From positions 62,001-126,000 of the forward strand of contig OZ025737.1 in the NCBI GenBank assembly GCA_964019335.1: a stretch of DNA of 64,000 bases, written 5' to 3'. The first letter of the stretch is position 1; every line of letters begins with the position of its first letter. Origin of the DNA: Diplonema japonicum (taxonomy: Eukaryota; Euglenozoa; Diplonemea; Diplonemida; Diplonemidae). The notes below the pieces were generated by a model. The model saw only the letters and a list, made by a program, of their open reading frames with translations. It was not told the origin of the DNA and ran no database searches. Made by a program: the position numbers and the translations under genes. Below, piece by piece: positions 29,940 to 41,811 of this stretch.

Positions 29940-32407
29940 ATGAACGTTTTAGCTGAGGAGCAAAGAAAGAGTAATAACAAAGAGAATCAGGCAAGTCGCC
30001 TTGTAACTTTCGAGGAGTGCTTGCCGAATGCGATCCAGCCAGTTCAGGAAGTAGAAGCACCGGAAACTGCCTCACCCGAGCTGAAGGAGCTGTTCCATGT
30101 TGAACAGGTAGAGGATGTTCTGGACTCGCAGTACCCCAGCACCTCGCAAAGCGAGCAGTTCAATGTGCGCACGAAGGACATCATCGCTGCTGTGAAGCAT
30201 GCAACTGCGTGGAATGAAGCCAATTCAGAAAGCAACGAGTACAAAAACACAACCAATTTCATCCGCCCGGACAGTGCTTTGAAGCGGTGGTGGGACGTTC
30301 ACACGGCGCTATATATCTTTTACTACTGGATCTCCTTCAGCCTGAGCTTCTTTTGTAACTCCTCGCACGAGGAGACGATCCTCATCCTCGACCTCATCTC
30401 CCTCACTATGCATTACGCGGACGTCTTTCTGCGTCTCAACACGGCCACAGATACTGGTGAACCGACCAAAGATCGCAAGGAGTTGCTTGCAGCGTACTCC
30501 AAACGTCACCTCGCGGCTGACGCCATCCTAGGGTGCCCCATCGACTTCATTGTCTGGTTGGTGCAAGGTGGTACCTTCGGGTGGAAGCTCACCCGTGTTA
30601 AAAATCTTGCATGCTTGTGGAAGCTGCGTACGTTCCTTCGAATCCCCGAGTCTGTCATCATTGTGCCCCGTCTTGTCCACTTCTACTTCTTCATTGTACC
30701 CATCCTGCAGAGGGTCATCTGGCTCGTCATTGTAGCACACGTCTTGATCACCATGCGAATGGTGTTGGCACCTTTTGATGACCCGCAGACCAATGGTACC
30801 TGTCCCAAGGCTCCCGACTCTTGCACCGATACTGTACAAAGCAAATATTTATACTCTGCTTTCTATGATTGGGCTGTCTTGACGACGCAGGGGCCTTCTG
30901 TTGTGTCGATTGAGTGTATGCTGTTCGCGTCGTTAATGTGTTTCATGTGCCTGCTGCTTCAGGGGCACGTCATGGCTGAGATGTCTACCTTCATGGTGGT
31001 GGGGAATGTGAAGGAGCAGAATAGTGATATGATGCGGAACTCCAAGGCCATCATGAACCATTTCGACGTCCCGCCGTCGCTGCAGCAAGAGGTGCTGTCC
31101 TTCAGCTACCACACGCTGGGGAGCAGCAGCAACGCGGCGCTGGCGCAGGCTCTCTCGACGCTGCCAAACCCGATCATCCTCGAAGTGTTTATGTACATCA
31201 AGGTCACAGTGATCGAGTCTATTCCAATGTTCCACGATCTGGGACTGGACTGCACCCTTGCTCTTGCAGGCTGTCTCGAACAACGCAGTGCGGAACCTGC
31301 AGAGGAGCTAATCACATATGGAAGCCAGGGGAGAGAAATGTACATCCTTATGTACGGCCATGCAGATGTCCTAATACCATGCGGGTCCACATGGAGGAGT
31401 GTGACCATCCTTGTGCGTGGGGAGCTGTTTGGTGAGATGGCATTGCTCAACCCGAACAGCCTTCGAACGGCTTCTGTGTGCGCAATGGGGTATTGCGATT
31501 TGTTTGTGCTAATGACTGTTGACTTTCAAGCGGTGCAGCAAAGCTTCGGGCACCTTCAAGAGCGCATGGAGATGGAAGCGAATAAAAGGGGGCTTCTTAA
31601 AGCGCCTGTTTCTGGAGTAAATCTGAAGAGGGAGATCACATGTCCCATGCCACTGCAGACCGGAGAGCAGCCTGCTGACATGGACGAGCATGTGGTAGTT
31701 AACCTCGACGCCTCCCTTGGTGTGTCAATGTGCAGCAGCTCAGGTGAATCAACACAGTCGAGTTCGGCATGTGCGCAGAAGACAACGCCGGGACACACCC
31801 AGTCTTTCTCGTCGGCGCGTGTGTCACGGCATTCCACCGTGAAAGGGGCGATGTTCACTACTGGATCTTCATATCGAACGCTAGACCAGAGGTACAAAAC
31901 GCAAATTAACCTAAGCGCTGCATGCCCTGTGGAACAATCGAATATAGAAACTAATGTGGTGAAACGGGACAACTTCACAGTACCGATTATTGCAGGTGTG
32001 CGCCCTCTGACACAGGTGATGAAAGATGTTATGGGGCGTGCTGAGGTTTGGGATTTTTTTTTTTTTTCCATGGAAAAAAAAAAAAAAAAAAAAAACAGAA
32101 CACCATGTTGCAGCGAATAGAATGCACACAAGAGCACTTATTCAGCAGCATGGTTGACGATTTGGCCGAGCTCAGCACGGCCACGCAGAAATTTTATACA
32201 AGTTCTGTTGGGAGGATAGAACGCCTCGAGCAAGCGATGGTGCTGTCTGGCAACAGAAACAGCAGAACCAGCACCAGGAAGTCCCTCTCCAACACTCACC
32301 CCTTCGTCGTACCCCACTCGCCTGAAGGGTTTGGAGAGTTCAGTCCCTTAGAGATCTCCTTCTGCCCTGACCCTGTGAGGCAGTACCCGCAGTACTTACC
32401 CCACTGA
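29940..32407 (+). CDS. voltage-gated-like cation channel with cyclic-nucleotide-binding domain
   Basis: This is an EAG/HCN/CNG-type channel subunit, join(29940..32045,32099..32407), 804 aa. Six membrane segments lie between about residues 120 and 350. The S4-like stretch (RVKNLACLWKLRTFLRIPES) has few positive charges. The pore loop, near residue 315, reads DWAVLTTQGPSVVS. TT is kept, but the G(Y/F)G filter is replaced by GPS. A C-linker leads to a cNMP-binding domain whose phosphate-binding cassette is GELFGEMALLNPNSLRTAS (about 494-512), with the Glu and Arg that contact cyclic nucleotide. The 53-nt GT-AG intron is phase 0 and adds a 102-aa helical C-terminal tail. Reading through instead ends in poly-Lys. 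A 13-codon upstream ORF (29915-29956) overlaps the start. Confidence 0.88.
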
Positions 32408-32659
32408 CGCTTTGCAACGGTCCTTATGGACTACGCTATCTTCTTTTACAAGAACATGCCTACAACTGTTTTGGTTCGTTTTTTTTTTCTTGCGTTTCGT
32501 TTTTTTCGTCGTCCCCCCCCCTTTTTTTTGCTTTTTCTTTTTTTTTTTACGTGAGTAATTTCACAACATCGATCACCATTAAAAAAAGAAAAACAGTTTC
32601 TTTCCCCCCCCCTTTTTACACACCAAAAAAAAAAAAAAAAAAAAAAAAAAAAAGCAACC

Positions 32660-33757
32660 ATGAGCGAGAACCAGAACCCATACCTGATGCCGTACCTCTC
32701 AGGGGATGTGTACTCCGGCTACCCGCCAATGCCCATGGGTATGAACATGGGTATGGGCATGGGCATGGACGGGTACATGCAGCAACAATGCCCGCCTCAC
32801 GGGAGGGGGAAGAAAAGGAGTTACTACGCAAAGGCACCAAGCATGCATGAGTGCGTAATCCTTCCTATTGAACTACAGGACAACAAGGAGCTGATGGCGG
32901 TGAGCGCGGCTGTCGCCTACGCTGCATCGTTGCTGGCAATGGTGACACCTGAGGAAGAACCGAAACCTCCTGTAACACCACCGACACCAACCATCAGCGT
33001 TGAAGAAGGATTGTCTCCTGGAAGGGTCGCGAAGATGACGGATGCTGCTCTGACGCAATTTATGAAGAATGGGGTGGTAGGTTATGAAAGCGTTGAAAGA
33101 AGCCTTCAAGGCATTGCGAGGAATATAGAATGCAGATCGGGGTTGGAATACCTATCGGAGAGGTTGGTCCAGTTCGGGACGGATTACAAGCAATTTCTGG
33201 ATGCCACTGTGCAACTGATTGGTTCACTGTCGGACACCGTACGCATTCAGGAACCAGACTGGACTCCGCCTGAAGATGAATTGTCCCTTTACCAGACGGG
33301 CGAGGGCGAGGACTGTGTTCTCAAGCTCGGCGTGGGTAACAAGAGCATCGGCGTGTTGGACATAATTGAGAAAAACTGTTTGATGAGATTGGAAACATGC
33401 GACGAATGTGAGGTAGCGAGAATCGCTACATTCATAACCAAATTGGGGTATGAGGGTGTCGCTTCTGAAAAATTGGTGAAGGCGTGCGTGGCGAAAATAA
33501 TTCTGGGTGCTCCAGATTTTGACGATTATGTTGATGAAACGTCAAGCATCACGGCTTCGCCGATTTACGTTAAGCGAGCCGCCACCATCTTGGAGACTTC
33601 TCACCCTGGGCTCCTTGGAGTCCCGTATTGCTTCTCTGCCATCACCTTCGCAGCACACATTAACGAGTTTTACTTAGATGAGGACACTGCTCCTGATTCG
33701 GTGTGTGGGCGTGCTAAATCGTCCCCTTTGCCATTGATTTCTGCAATTGAGGCATGA
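32660..33757 (+). CDS. hypothetical protein with Met/Gly-rich N-terminus
   Basis: I do not recognise this 365-aa protein. Residues about 24-37 are a short MPMGMNMGMGMGMD repeat encoded by repeated GGGCAT/GGGTAT units. A Pro/Thr-rich linker (about 98-112) follows. The remainder (from about 115) is mixed helical, with no membrane segment after the Ala-rich VSAAVAYAASLLAMV stretch. Balanced composition and strand agree with a real gene. The start follows a poly(A) leader. Confidence 0.65.
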   Translation: MSENQNPYLMPYLSGDVYSGYPPMPMGMNMGMGMGMDGYMQQQCPPHGRGKKRSYYAKAPSMHECVILPIELQDNKELMAVSAAVAYAASLLAMVTPEEEPKPPVTPPTPTISVEEGLSPGRVAKMTDAALTQFMKNGVVGYESVERSLQGIARNIECRSGLEYLSERLVQFGTDYKQFLDATVQLIGSLSDTVRIQEPDWTPPEDELSLYQTGEGEDCVLKLGVGNKSIGVLDIIEKNCLMRLETCDECEVARIATFITKLGYEGVASEKLVKACVAKIILGAPDFDDYVDETSSITASPIYVKRAATILETSHPGLLGVPYCFSAITFAAHINEFYLDEDTAPDSVCGRAKSSPLPLISAIEA

Positions 33758-34782
33758 AGGGGGGGTAGAAACCTGACCTCTGTTTTCCTGGGCATTCCAT
33801 CATTATGTTCCCCTCTTTTTTTTTTTTTTTTTAATTTATTATTGGTTTATTGCTGTTCCTATCCGTAAACCCTTCTTCATGATGGCTCTGTCTCCCCTCA
33901 GAAGAATGGAGTTTGGGGAGAAAAAAAAAAAAAACGAGGGGATTTATTGTTTTTTTTTTTCTTTTTTGATGGAAGTGGGGAAAAGAGGTTTTAAAAAAAA
34001 AAAAACAAAAAATAAAAAAAAAAAAAATAAAAAATACAGTTTTTTTTTTTTTTTTTTTTTTCCGATCTACAGCATTCAAAATTCCCTTTCATAATTTTTA
34101 TGTTACCCTATTTTTTTTTTTAATTTATTCTGCCACTCCTCCTTCGATGTGTATTTCTTTTAAAGAGTTAAAGAGGCAGTTGGAAAGATCAAGGAGAGAA
34201 GGAATGTCAGGAGTTTATTTTTTTGATTTCAAATAAAAAAAAATTGATTTCAATATTTTTAGATTTCCTTAACCTCCCACCATTTCTTTTTCTCCTTTTT
34301 TCTTTAGTTATGCTTTTTTTTTAACTTATGCAAAAGAAAAACAGAGGAGTTTTGCCATCTTGTTACATAGATGGGGGAAAGGAATAGGAAAAAAAAAGAA
34401 GAAAAGAATGGTAGGAATATTTTTTTTTCCCCCTGTTTCATTCGTTTCTGATTTTTTTATTCTCTTTTTTCTTCTCCCCCACCTTCAAGCATATGCCTTT
34501 CCCTCTCTCTTGCTTTTTTTTTTTTTTTTTTCTTCTTATTCTTCTGTTTTTTTTTTATTTAAAAAATCCAAATTTGTTATTTTATTAACAACAAAAAAGC
34601 CTTTTTGATCTATTTCGTTATATTTCTTCCTTTTTTTTTTTCTTTCTTTTTCTCTTCCCATTTCTATTTTTTTCCCGATCCTTTCGCTTTTGGTGCCCTG
34701 CTTGGTTGTACGCTTGCTTCGGGTTCTTTTCCCCCTTTTTTTTTTTTATTTCTTTTTAAAATCTTTCTCAGAAAGATTTTAG

Positions 34783-34826
<44 letters not shown>

Positions 34827-35067
34827 ACGAGGGCCTGACCCCAGAACTAACCCGGGGAGCCAAGTTTGAGACGTGGGGTGCCCAGAAAGAGAACGGGGAA
34901 TAGTATGGGTAAAGAAGGTAAAATTTCAAAAAAAAAAAAAAAAAAAAAAAAGGGGTCAATCTTTGTTCCCGCTCCCCCCTCCCCCTTGCTGGCATGTTTT
35001 GTGTCTTTAAGGGACTTTGTTCACTTCTGAGCCTCGTCTAGCTTCGTCAGTCTTTTTCTTTTTTTTT
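33758..35067. other. homopolymer spacer
   Basis: Poly(A), poly(T) and T-rich DNA makes up most of the interval, with a 35-base A run near 34790. A small non-repetitive piece lies at 34825-34920. No gene is supported. Confidence 0.6.
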
Positions 35068-35071
35068 TTAA

Positions 35072-35430
35072 CCTGATGCACACTAAGGCGCAATAAATTG
35101 TCGTTTTTACAATTTCGTGTTCTTTTTTTTTTCTTTTTTTTTCTTTTTTTTTTTTTCTTTTTTTTTGAACCTCTACCACCCCCCTCTCTTCAAAGAACAG
35201 CGAACTTTTAATCACTGGGAGCATGCCGCAGTGCGCCAGAAAACCTCATTTGAGACCGACCAGGTTGGGAGAAACTGAATTTAGGGCCTTTTGAAAAAGA
35301 GGGGATTTTCAAAAAAAGAAAAGGAAAACCACATGCTGATGACGAAACAAATGAAAAAAACAGCGTTTTTGCTCCACCCGATCAAAATTGCAAAAATTTG
35401 GACCGGAGATAGGTCGCGGTGTGCATCAGG
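35072..35430. mobile_element. piggyBac-type MITE
   Basis: This 359-bp element has perfect 12-bp terminal inverted repeats, CCTGATGCACAC (35072-35083) and GTGTGCATCAGG (35419-35430). TTAA flanks both ends (35068-35071 and 35431-35434). There is no ORF. The ends differ from those of the larger piggyBac element at 24157-25701, so a different source element must have mobilised it. Confidence 0.75.
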
Positions 35431-35664
35431 TTAATATCCCCCTTTCTTTCTGTTCTCTCTGTTTTTTTTTTTTTTTTCTTTAAAAAAAATCTTTTTCTTC
35501 TTTCTTTTTTTTTTCATCCCCCCCCACCCAAGATTCCAATCCTAATGTACTAAATGAAGTATATTATTTACTTGCTTTTTTTTTTGTTTCCCCCCCCTTT
35601 CCCCTCTTTTTTTTTTTCCAATTTGTAAAAAAAAAAAAGGGAAAAGGAAAAAAAAAAAAAAAAA

Positions 35665-36342
35665 ATGCAAATGATGAACGTGTTCTGCGTGCTGCCAGAC
35701 AAGCGAAGGGTGACCGTGGATTTAGAAGAAACAGATTGTGAAACAGACCTGATCAGAAAAGTACAGGACGCAGCAATAGACCTCTATGGCGTTGGTATAA
35801 GTCTCCCTGAATGGGTGGATCTGAGGACACTGATGGAGGGAGACGAAGTTCCCATCACATGGGACGAAAAAGAGCTTGCGATGAAGCTGTTGAACGAGGC
35901 GAACGTCACTAGCATCAATGAGTGGGGCTTGCGCATGGCGGTTGTGAGGGGGAACACCAAACTTGTAGAGCTCTTCCTGAAGGCCGGGTTGGACATACAG
36001 TACTCAGATGATTCAGGAGAGTCGCTTCTTCACCTTGCTGCCTTACATGGTGATCGCGATGTGCTTGAACTTCTTCTGGCATTCGGTGCCTCCCCTACAG
36101 CAACAAACACATATGGTTCTACACCTTTGCATGTTGCCAACAGCCTCGAGGTTATTGAGATTCTTTTCCATTCGACCCCGCCCAACTCTGTGAACAATTA
36201 CGGGAACACACCCCTTCACAGCTCCGCGTTTAAGAGAAACCGTGCGGCCTCCGATTTGCTTATCTCGCTCGGCTCTGATCCTTCGATCAGGAACGATTTG
36301 GGATTGACCTTTGCTGACATATTCGATATGCGGCAAACGTGA
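35665..36342 (+). CDS. ankyrin-repeat protein, 225 aa
   Basis: An N-terminal region of about 80 residues is followed by about four ankyrin repeats. Recognisable repeat cores are LLHLAALHGDRDVLELLLAF and GSTPLHVANS with YGNTPLHSSAFKRN. Ankyrin repeats mediate protein binding, and nothing here shows a catalytic function. The first residues (VFCVLPDKRRVTVDLEE) may form a small beta-grasp-like fold, which is speculation. The ATG at 35665 lies after a poly(A) leader; an in-frame ATG at residue 3 is an alternative. It is one of two adjacent ankyrin genes that may descend from a local duplication, although their sequences are well diverged. Confidence 0.8.
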   Translation: MQMMNVFCVLPDKRRVTVDLEETDCETDLIRKVQDAAIDLYGVGISLPEWVDLRTLMEGDEVPITWDEKELAMKLLNEANVTSINEWGLRMAVVRGNTKLVELFLKAGLDIQYSDDSGESLLHLAALHGDRDVLELLLAFGASPTATNTYGSTPLHVANSLEVIEILFHSTPPNSVNNYGNTPLHSSAFKRNRAASDLLISLGSDPSIRNDLGLTFADIFDMRQT

Positions 36343-36694
36343 AAAAAAAAAAAAAAGAGATGGAAGCATTAAAAAAGATTTAAAGATCCCCCCCCTTTCC
36401 CCTAGCCTTATTGTTGAAACAAATATGTTTCAATAAATTGTTTTTTTCTTTTTCCCTCCCTTTTTCTATTTATATCTCCCTCTCTCTCTCTTCTTTATTT
36501 TTACTGTAAAGCGGGGGGGGGGGGGGGGATATCTCTAGAAGAATTTTAAAAAAAAGTAAACCCGAAAAAAAAGGGTTTTCTTCTGTGAACCATTGCCCCC
36601 CCCCCCAAAAAAAACAGTAATTTTATTTTTACTTTCCTTTTTCACTTCTGATTACTAAGAAAACACAAAGGCACGGCACCCCCCCTCCGCAGGG
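36343..36694. other. spacer between the ankyrin genes
   Basis: Short homopolymers and a poly(G) run are present. A C/T tract ending in CCGCAG (AG at 36691-36692) sits 2 nt before the next ATG. No gene is seen. Confidence 0.55.
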
Positions 36695-38626
36695 ATGAGG
36701 CAAGACATGAAGCTTCTTGCGGCCGCCGTTGTAAGCGGCGTAGTTACTCGACTAATGGTCATACGGTGCAAGAGGAGGCGGAAGCCTGTGGCAGATCTCG
36801 AAGGGTTGGATGGGAGTGAAGGCTTAAGGAAAGCAGTGAAAGAAGGATGCAGGGTCGGGGTGAAGCGGTTGGTGGGAAGAGTGGACAAGACAGAACTAGG
36901 TGTTGTTCTGCACATGGCAGTTGTGGGGGGCGACGGGGGGGTGGTGGAAGAGCTTCTGTGGGGTGGGGCCGACCCCAACGTTGATGTGGAAGGAAGGTAC
37001 GCAGTCCATGTGGCGGCAGACAGGACGTCAAACGGGGCCGACATCCTGCAGCTACTAGTCAAGCATGGGGCTGATGTCAACATGCCACAGGCCACCAACT
37101 CTAACGTCACACCACTGCACATCTTGTGCACCAAGGGGAACATGCCAAGCATCGTTGCCCTTCTCGCTTCACCGAACATACAGCCAGATCTCCCTAACTC
37201 CTGCGGTTGGCGTCCTGTGCATCTCGCCGCAGCCACTAACAGACCTGCTGTCCTCGACCTCCTTGAACCCCATGCGTCCCTCAACAGCCCTAACAGTAGG
37301 GGGTCCACACCCCTTCATCTAGCATGCACAGCGCAGGCACACGCCGCCACCAAGTGGCTCGCCCTCCACAATGCTGACGTGACCGTCACCGATGGCGACG
37401 GCAACACACCCCTGCACTTCCTCATGCTGTCCACCTTGAAGCACCCTGTGCTCCATGAGCTGCTCGACATGTTCCTCGAACGGGGTGCCGACGTCACTGC
37501 GAAGAACATGCGGGGTCGGACACCCCTGCACAACGGACTGCAGCGGGGCCACGGTAGGCTCTCCGCCTTCTTACTCATCAAAGGCGCTGACGTCACAGCG
37601 CAGGACGACCAGCTTGTTACACCTATCCACCTCGCGGCTAGCTGCGGCGATCTAGGCATGTTGACGCTTTTGCTGGACGCGAGGCCTGTGAACCCCAACA
37701 TCCCCGACATCAAGGGGAGGACACCGTTGGCGGTGGCTGCTGCAAATGGTATAGTAGTGGACGCAGAACAAACATCTCACCACACCACACCACACCACAG
37801 GATACGATAAGTGCATCGAGTTCCTGCTGACAAAAGGGGCCTCCGTGGACACTATGGATGCAAACTCGTGCACGCCGCTGATCACAGCACTGAAGAACGA
37901 CCGCAAGATGGCCTCGCTGATACTGCTGCGGAATGGGGCCGACGGGATGGTTGTAGATGGTGATGGAAACACACCACTGGCGATAGCGCTGCATCAAGGT
38001 ACTGAGGTGAACCACCACGCACCACACCTACAGGGAAGGAGCACTCCTCGCTGGCAGAGGAGCTCATCACGAAGCATAAAGTGGACGTCAACTGCATGGA
38101 CTCCGAGGTATCCCGAGCTGCTGTAGATTACTGTAAAAAACGAAACAGGGTAGAACGCCATTACACTGGGCAGCAGCGAACGGTGCCATCAACCTGTGCA
38201 CGTTGCTGTTGTCTGAACGTGCCGGTGTATCGGCGAGGACCAACAAGGGAGTGACACCTCTTCACTGGGCTGCGGGTGAAGGCGAGGTCGACGCCACTGA
38301 GATGATGCTCATCGAGGGCAACCAGCAAGGCATCCCCGACTGGGCCAACGTGTCCGACAACGATGGCCGCACACCTTTGCACTGGGCTCTGCGGGTATGC
38401 TAAGCTTTCCGTTCACCACCATTAATTACAGTATATTGAGAGGGGCCACGCGTATACACGTGTCTGCGAACTCCTCTTGGAGAACGGCGCTAAACTGCGA
38501 CAAGAGGACAACAGAGGCATCGATCATACACGCGGGCTAAGTGAGACCCTTGTCGATCGATTCCTCGATGCTGAAATGCGAGGCGAGGTATGCATGAAAG
38601 AGGCTAGGGGTTGGGGGGGTAAATAA
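36695..38626 (+). CDS. ankyrin-repeat protein, five exons
   Basis: The model is join(36695..37748,37801..37998,38034..38107,38149..38394,38432..38626), 588 aa. A short N-terminal hydrophobic stretch (LLAAAVVSGVVTRLMVI) followed by basic residues may anchor it to a membrane. About twelve ankyrin repeats follow, with cores such as NTPLHFLMLS, GRTPLHNGLQRGHGRL, CTPLITALKNDRKMA and two TPLHWAA units. All four introns are GT-AG and tiny (52, 35, 41 and 37 nt). Each join restores the repeat consensus (for example AAANG to YDKCIEFLLTKGA), and the total stays divisible by three. The last exon could use another donor at 38588 (GAG|GTATGC), so the final 13 codons are less certain. Confidence 0.88.
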
Positions 38627-39069
38627 AAACAGAGCAAAAAGTCGCCTGTCGACGTGCCTTTCGGTGCGTTCACCGCTTTCGGGGGCCTTTCTGATGACTG
38701 ACACTTTTCGACGATTACACGTTGTGCGCGAAATATTTTTCTCTCGCGTGTACTATTTTTTTTCATCTTTTCTTTTGTTTTGTTTCCTCCGGGCTTGGTT
38801 GGGTTATGTAATATAGGACAAGAGATACCATGCAGCTTCTTTTTTTGGTTCTTCTTTAAAAAAAAAAGAGGTTTTTTTTTTCTTCTTCTTTCTTTTCCGT
38901 TTCTTTTTTCCGCTCTGTGTTGGACTTCATTTTCTTTTACTGAACTGTCGCCACTTATGAATCCTTCTGTGACACCCTGGGTGTGCTTGGCTTTCGTTCC
39001 TTGCTCTTTTCCCATTCTTCACAGCCTCTTCCACGTAAGACACTACAGTTGTTCGACTTAACAAGTAAA
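38627..39069. other. spacer before the RPL4 array
   Basis: Mixed-sequence spacer with T/C tracts. ACTACAG (AG at 39047-39048) lies 21 nt before the first RPL4 ATG. No gene is seen. Confidence 0.55.
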
Positions 39070-40282
39070 ATGGCCGCTCGTCCTGAAGTCCAGGTCTTCT
39101 CCACTGAGGGTAAGGCCGCCTCGAAGCTCGCCCTCCCCGAGGTGTTCCTCGCGCCCATCCGTCCCGATGTTGTGAGGACGGTGCACCGTGACATGGCTAA
39201 GAACCGTCGCCAGGCCCAGGGTGTGGCCAGGAGGGCTGGTCACCAGGCCACCGCTGAGTCGTGGGGTACCGGTCGTGCCGTCGCACGTATCCCGCGTGCG
39301 GGTGGTGGTGGTACCCACCGTTCGGGCCAGGGTGCCTACGGGAACCAGTGCCGTGGTGGGCACATGTTCTCGCCCCTCAAGGTTTGTGGCTATAAATAGG
39401 AATGCATATAAACTCAATCACAGGTGTTCCGCAAGTGGCACCGCAGGATCAACCGTGACCAGAGGAGGTACGCCACCGTGTCTGCACTGGCCGCCTCCGC
39501 TGTCCCCGCCCTTGTCATGGCCCGTGGCCACAAGGTATGAGCAGACAGAAAAGAAAGGGTGAGACCACACACACACATACATACAGGTTGACGAGGTTGC
39601 TGAGTTCCCTGTCGTGATTGACGGTCTTGAGAAGACCCAGAAGACCAGGGACGCCGTGAAGGTTCTTGGTGCCATCTCTGCTGACGACGACTGCGACCGT
39701 GTGGCCGCTGCTGAGAAGTTCAGGCAGGGCAAGGGTAAGATGAGGAACAGGCGTTACACCAACCGCCGTGGTCCTCTTGTGGTGTTCGCTGACGCTGACG
39801 GTGTGCGTGCCTTCCGCAACATCGTTGGTGTGGACACCTGCAACGTCGACGCCCTGAACCTCCTCCAGCTCGCCCCCGGTGGTCACGTTGGCCGTTTCAT
39901 CGTCTGGACCAAGTCCGCCTTCGAGAAGCTTCCCTCCGTCTTCGGTGGCTTCGACTCCAAGAGCGACTCCAAGAAGAACTACACCCTTCCCCGCCCTACC
40001 GTGACCATGTCGGACGTGAACCGTGTGCTCAACAGCGAGGAGGTGAAGAAGGCCTGCCGTGACCGTTTGAAGAACGACCAGAAGGTCAGGAAGCACACCA
40101 ACCCCTTCACCAACAAGAGCACCATGAGCCGCCTCAACCCCCACGCCAAGGTCATCAAGGTATGTAGCAGAGGCAAGGGACACAAGTATACAAAACCAAC
40201 AACACAGGGCAACACCAAGAACATGAAGAAGACCAAGGTCAACACCCTCAAGAAGGTCGCCAAGAAGACCGGCAAGAAGTAG
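39070..40282 (+). CDS. RPL4: 60S ribosomal protein L4 (uL4), copy 1
   Basis: This is the large-subunit ribosomal protein uL4, which lines the peptide exit tunnel. The gene has four exons: join(39070..39381,39424..39534,39587..40159,40208..40282), 356 aa. Family landmarks are [12 protein letters not shown], the loop [20 protein letters not shown] with the following CRGGHMFSP, and RRGPLVVF. The tail is Lys-rich. Introns of 42, 52 and 48 nt are all GT-AG and phase 0. Codon use is extremely C/G-ending, as expected for a highly expressed gene. The 5' flank is unique to this copy. The 158 bp after its stop codon are repeated exactly after copy 2. Confidence 0.97.
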
Positions 40283-40440
40283 ATGTCTTGGTAAACAATA
40301 TGCGGGCGGAAGCAGGGAAAAAAAAAAGAAAAAAAAAAATACTGCAGCCAATTATCAATGTTATTGTGCTTGTTCTGCTTCTTGACTGCGTTCTGACTCC
40401 GTTGTCCTTTAACCATCCATAGAACTCTTAATCAGTTAAA

Positions 40441-41653
40441 ATGGCCGCTCGTCCTGAAGTCCAGGTCTTCTCCACTGAGGGTAAGGCCGCCTCGAAGCTC
40501 GCCCTCCCCGAGGTGTTCCTCGCGCCCATCCGTCCCGATGTTGTGAGGACGGTGCACCGTGACATGGCTAAGAACCGTCGCCAGGCCCAGGGTGTGGCCA
40601 GGAGGGCTGGTCACCAGGCCACCGCTGAGTCGTGGGGTACCGGTCGTGCCGTCGCACGTATCCCGCGTGCGGGTGGTGGTGGTACCCACCGTTCGGGCCA
40701 GGGTGCCTACGGGAACCAGTGCCGTGGTGGGCACATGTTCTCGCCCCTCAAGGTTTGTGGCTATAAATAGGAATGCATATAAACTCAATCACAGGTGTTC
40801 CGCAAGTGGCACCGCAGGATCAACCGTGACCAGAGGAGGTACGCCACCGTGTCTGCACTGGCCGCCTCCGCTGTCCCCGCCCTTGTCATGGCCCGTGGCC
40901 ACAAGGTATGAGCAGACAGAAAAGAAAGGGTGAGACCACACACACACATACATACAGGTTGACGAGGTTGCTGAGTTCCCTGTCGTGATTGACGGTCTTG
41001 AGAAGACCCAGAAGACCAGGGACGCCGTGAAGGTTCTTGGTGCCATCTCTGCTGACGACGACTGCGACCGTGTGGCCGCTGCTGAGAAGTTCAGGCAGGG
41101 CAAGGGTAAGATGAGGAACAGGCGTTACACCAACCGCCGTGGTCCTCTTGTGGTGTTCGCTGACGCTGACGGTGTGCGTGCCTTCCGCAACATCGTTGGT
41201 GTGGACACCTGCAACGTCGACGCCCTGAACCTCCTCCAGCTCGCCCCCGGTGGTCACGTTGGCCGTTTCATCGTCTGGACCAAGTCCGCCTTCGAGAAGC
41301 TTCCCTCCGTCTTCGGTGGCTTCGACTCCAAGAGCGACTCCAAGAAGAACTACACCCTTCCCCGCCCTACCGTGACCATGTCGGACGTGAACCGTGTGCT
41401 CAACAGCGAGGAGGTGAAGAAGGCCTGCCGTGACCGTTTGAAGAACGACCAGAAGGTCAGGAAGCACACCAACCCCTTCACCAACAAGAGCACCATGAGC
41501 CGCCTCAACCCCCACGCCAAGGTCATCAAGGTATGTAGCAGAGGCAAGGGACACAAGTATACAAAACCAACAACACAGGGCAACACCAAGAACATGAAGA
41601 AGACCAAGGTCAACACCCTCAAGAAGGTCGCCAAGAAGACCGGCAAGAAGTAG
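40441..41653 (+). CDS. RPL4: 60S ribosomal protein L4 (uL4), copy 2
   Basis: The model is join(40441..40752,40795..40905,40958..41530,41579..41653). I see no difference from copy 1 in exons or introns. Copies 1 to 3 are spaced exactly 1371 bp apart with a 158-bp spacer. That spacer holds the 3' end of one gene, a T/C tract and ATAG/ATCAG acceptor-like sites for the next. Confidence 0.97.
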
Positions 41654-41811
41654 ATGTCTTGGTAAACAATATGCGGGCGGAAGCAGGGAAAAAAAAAAGA
41701 AAAAAAAAAATACTGCAGCCAATTATCAATGTTATTGTGCTTGTTCTGCTTCTTGACTGCGTTCTGACTCCGTTGTCCTTTAACCATCCATAGAACTCTT
41801 AATCAGTTAAA

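Noticed and set aside
39515-40351. 278-codon minus-strand frame across RPL4 (also in each other copy)
   Set aside because: It is antisense to the conserved uL4 exons and arises from their C/G-ending codons; it crosses introns and has no independent family match.
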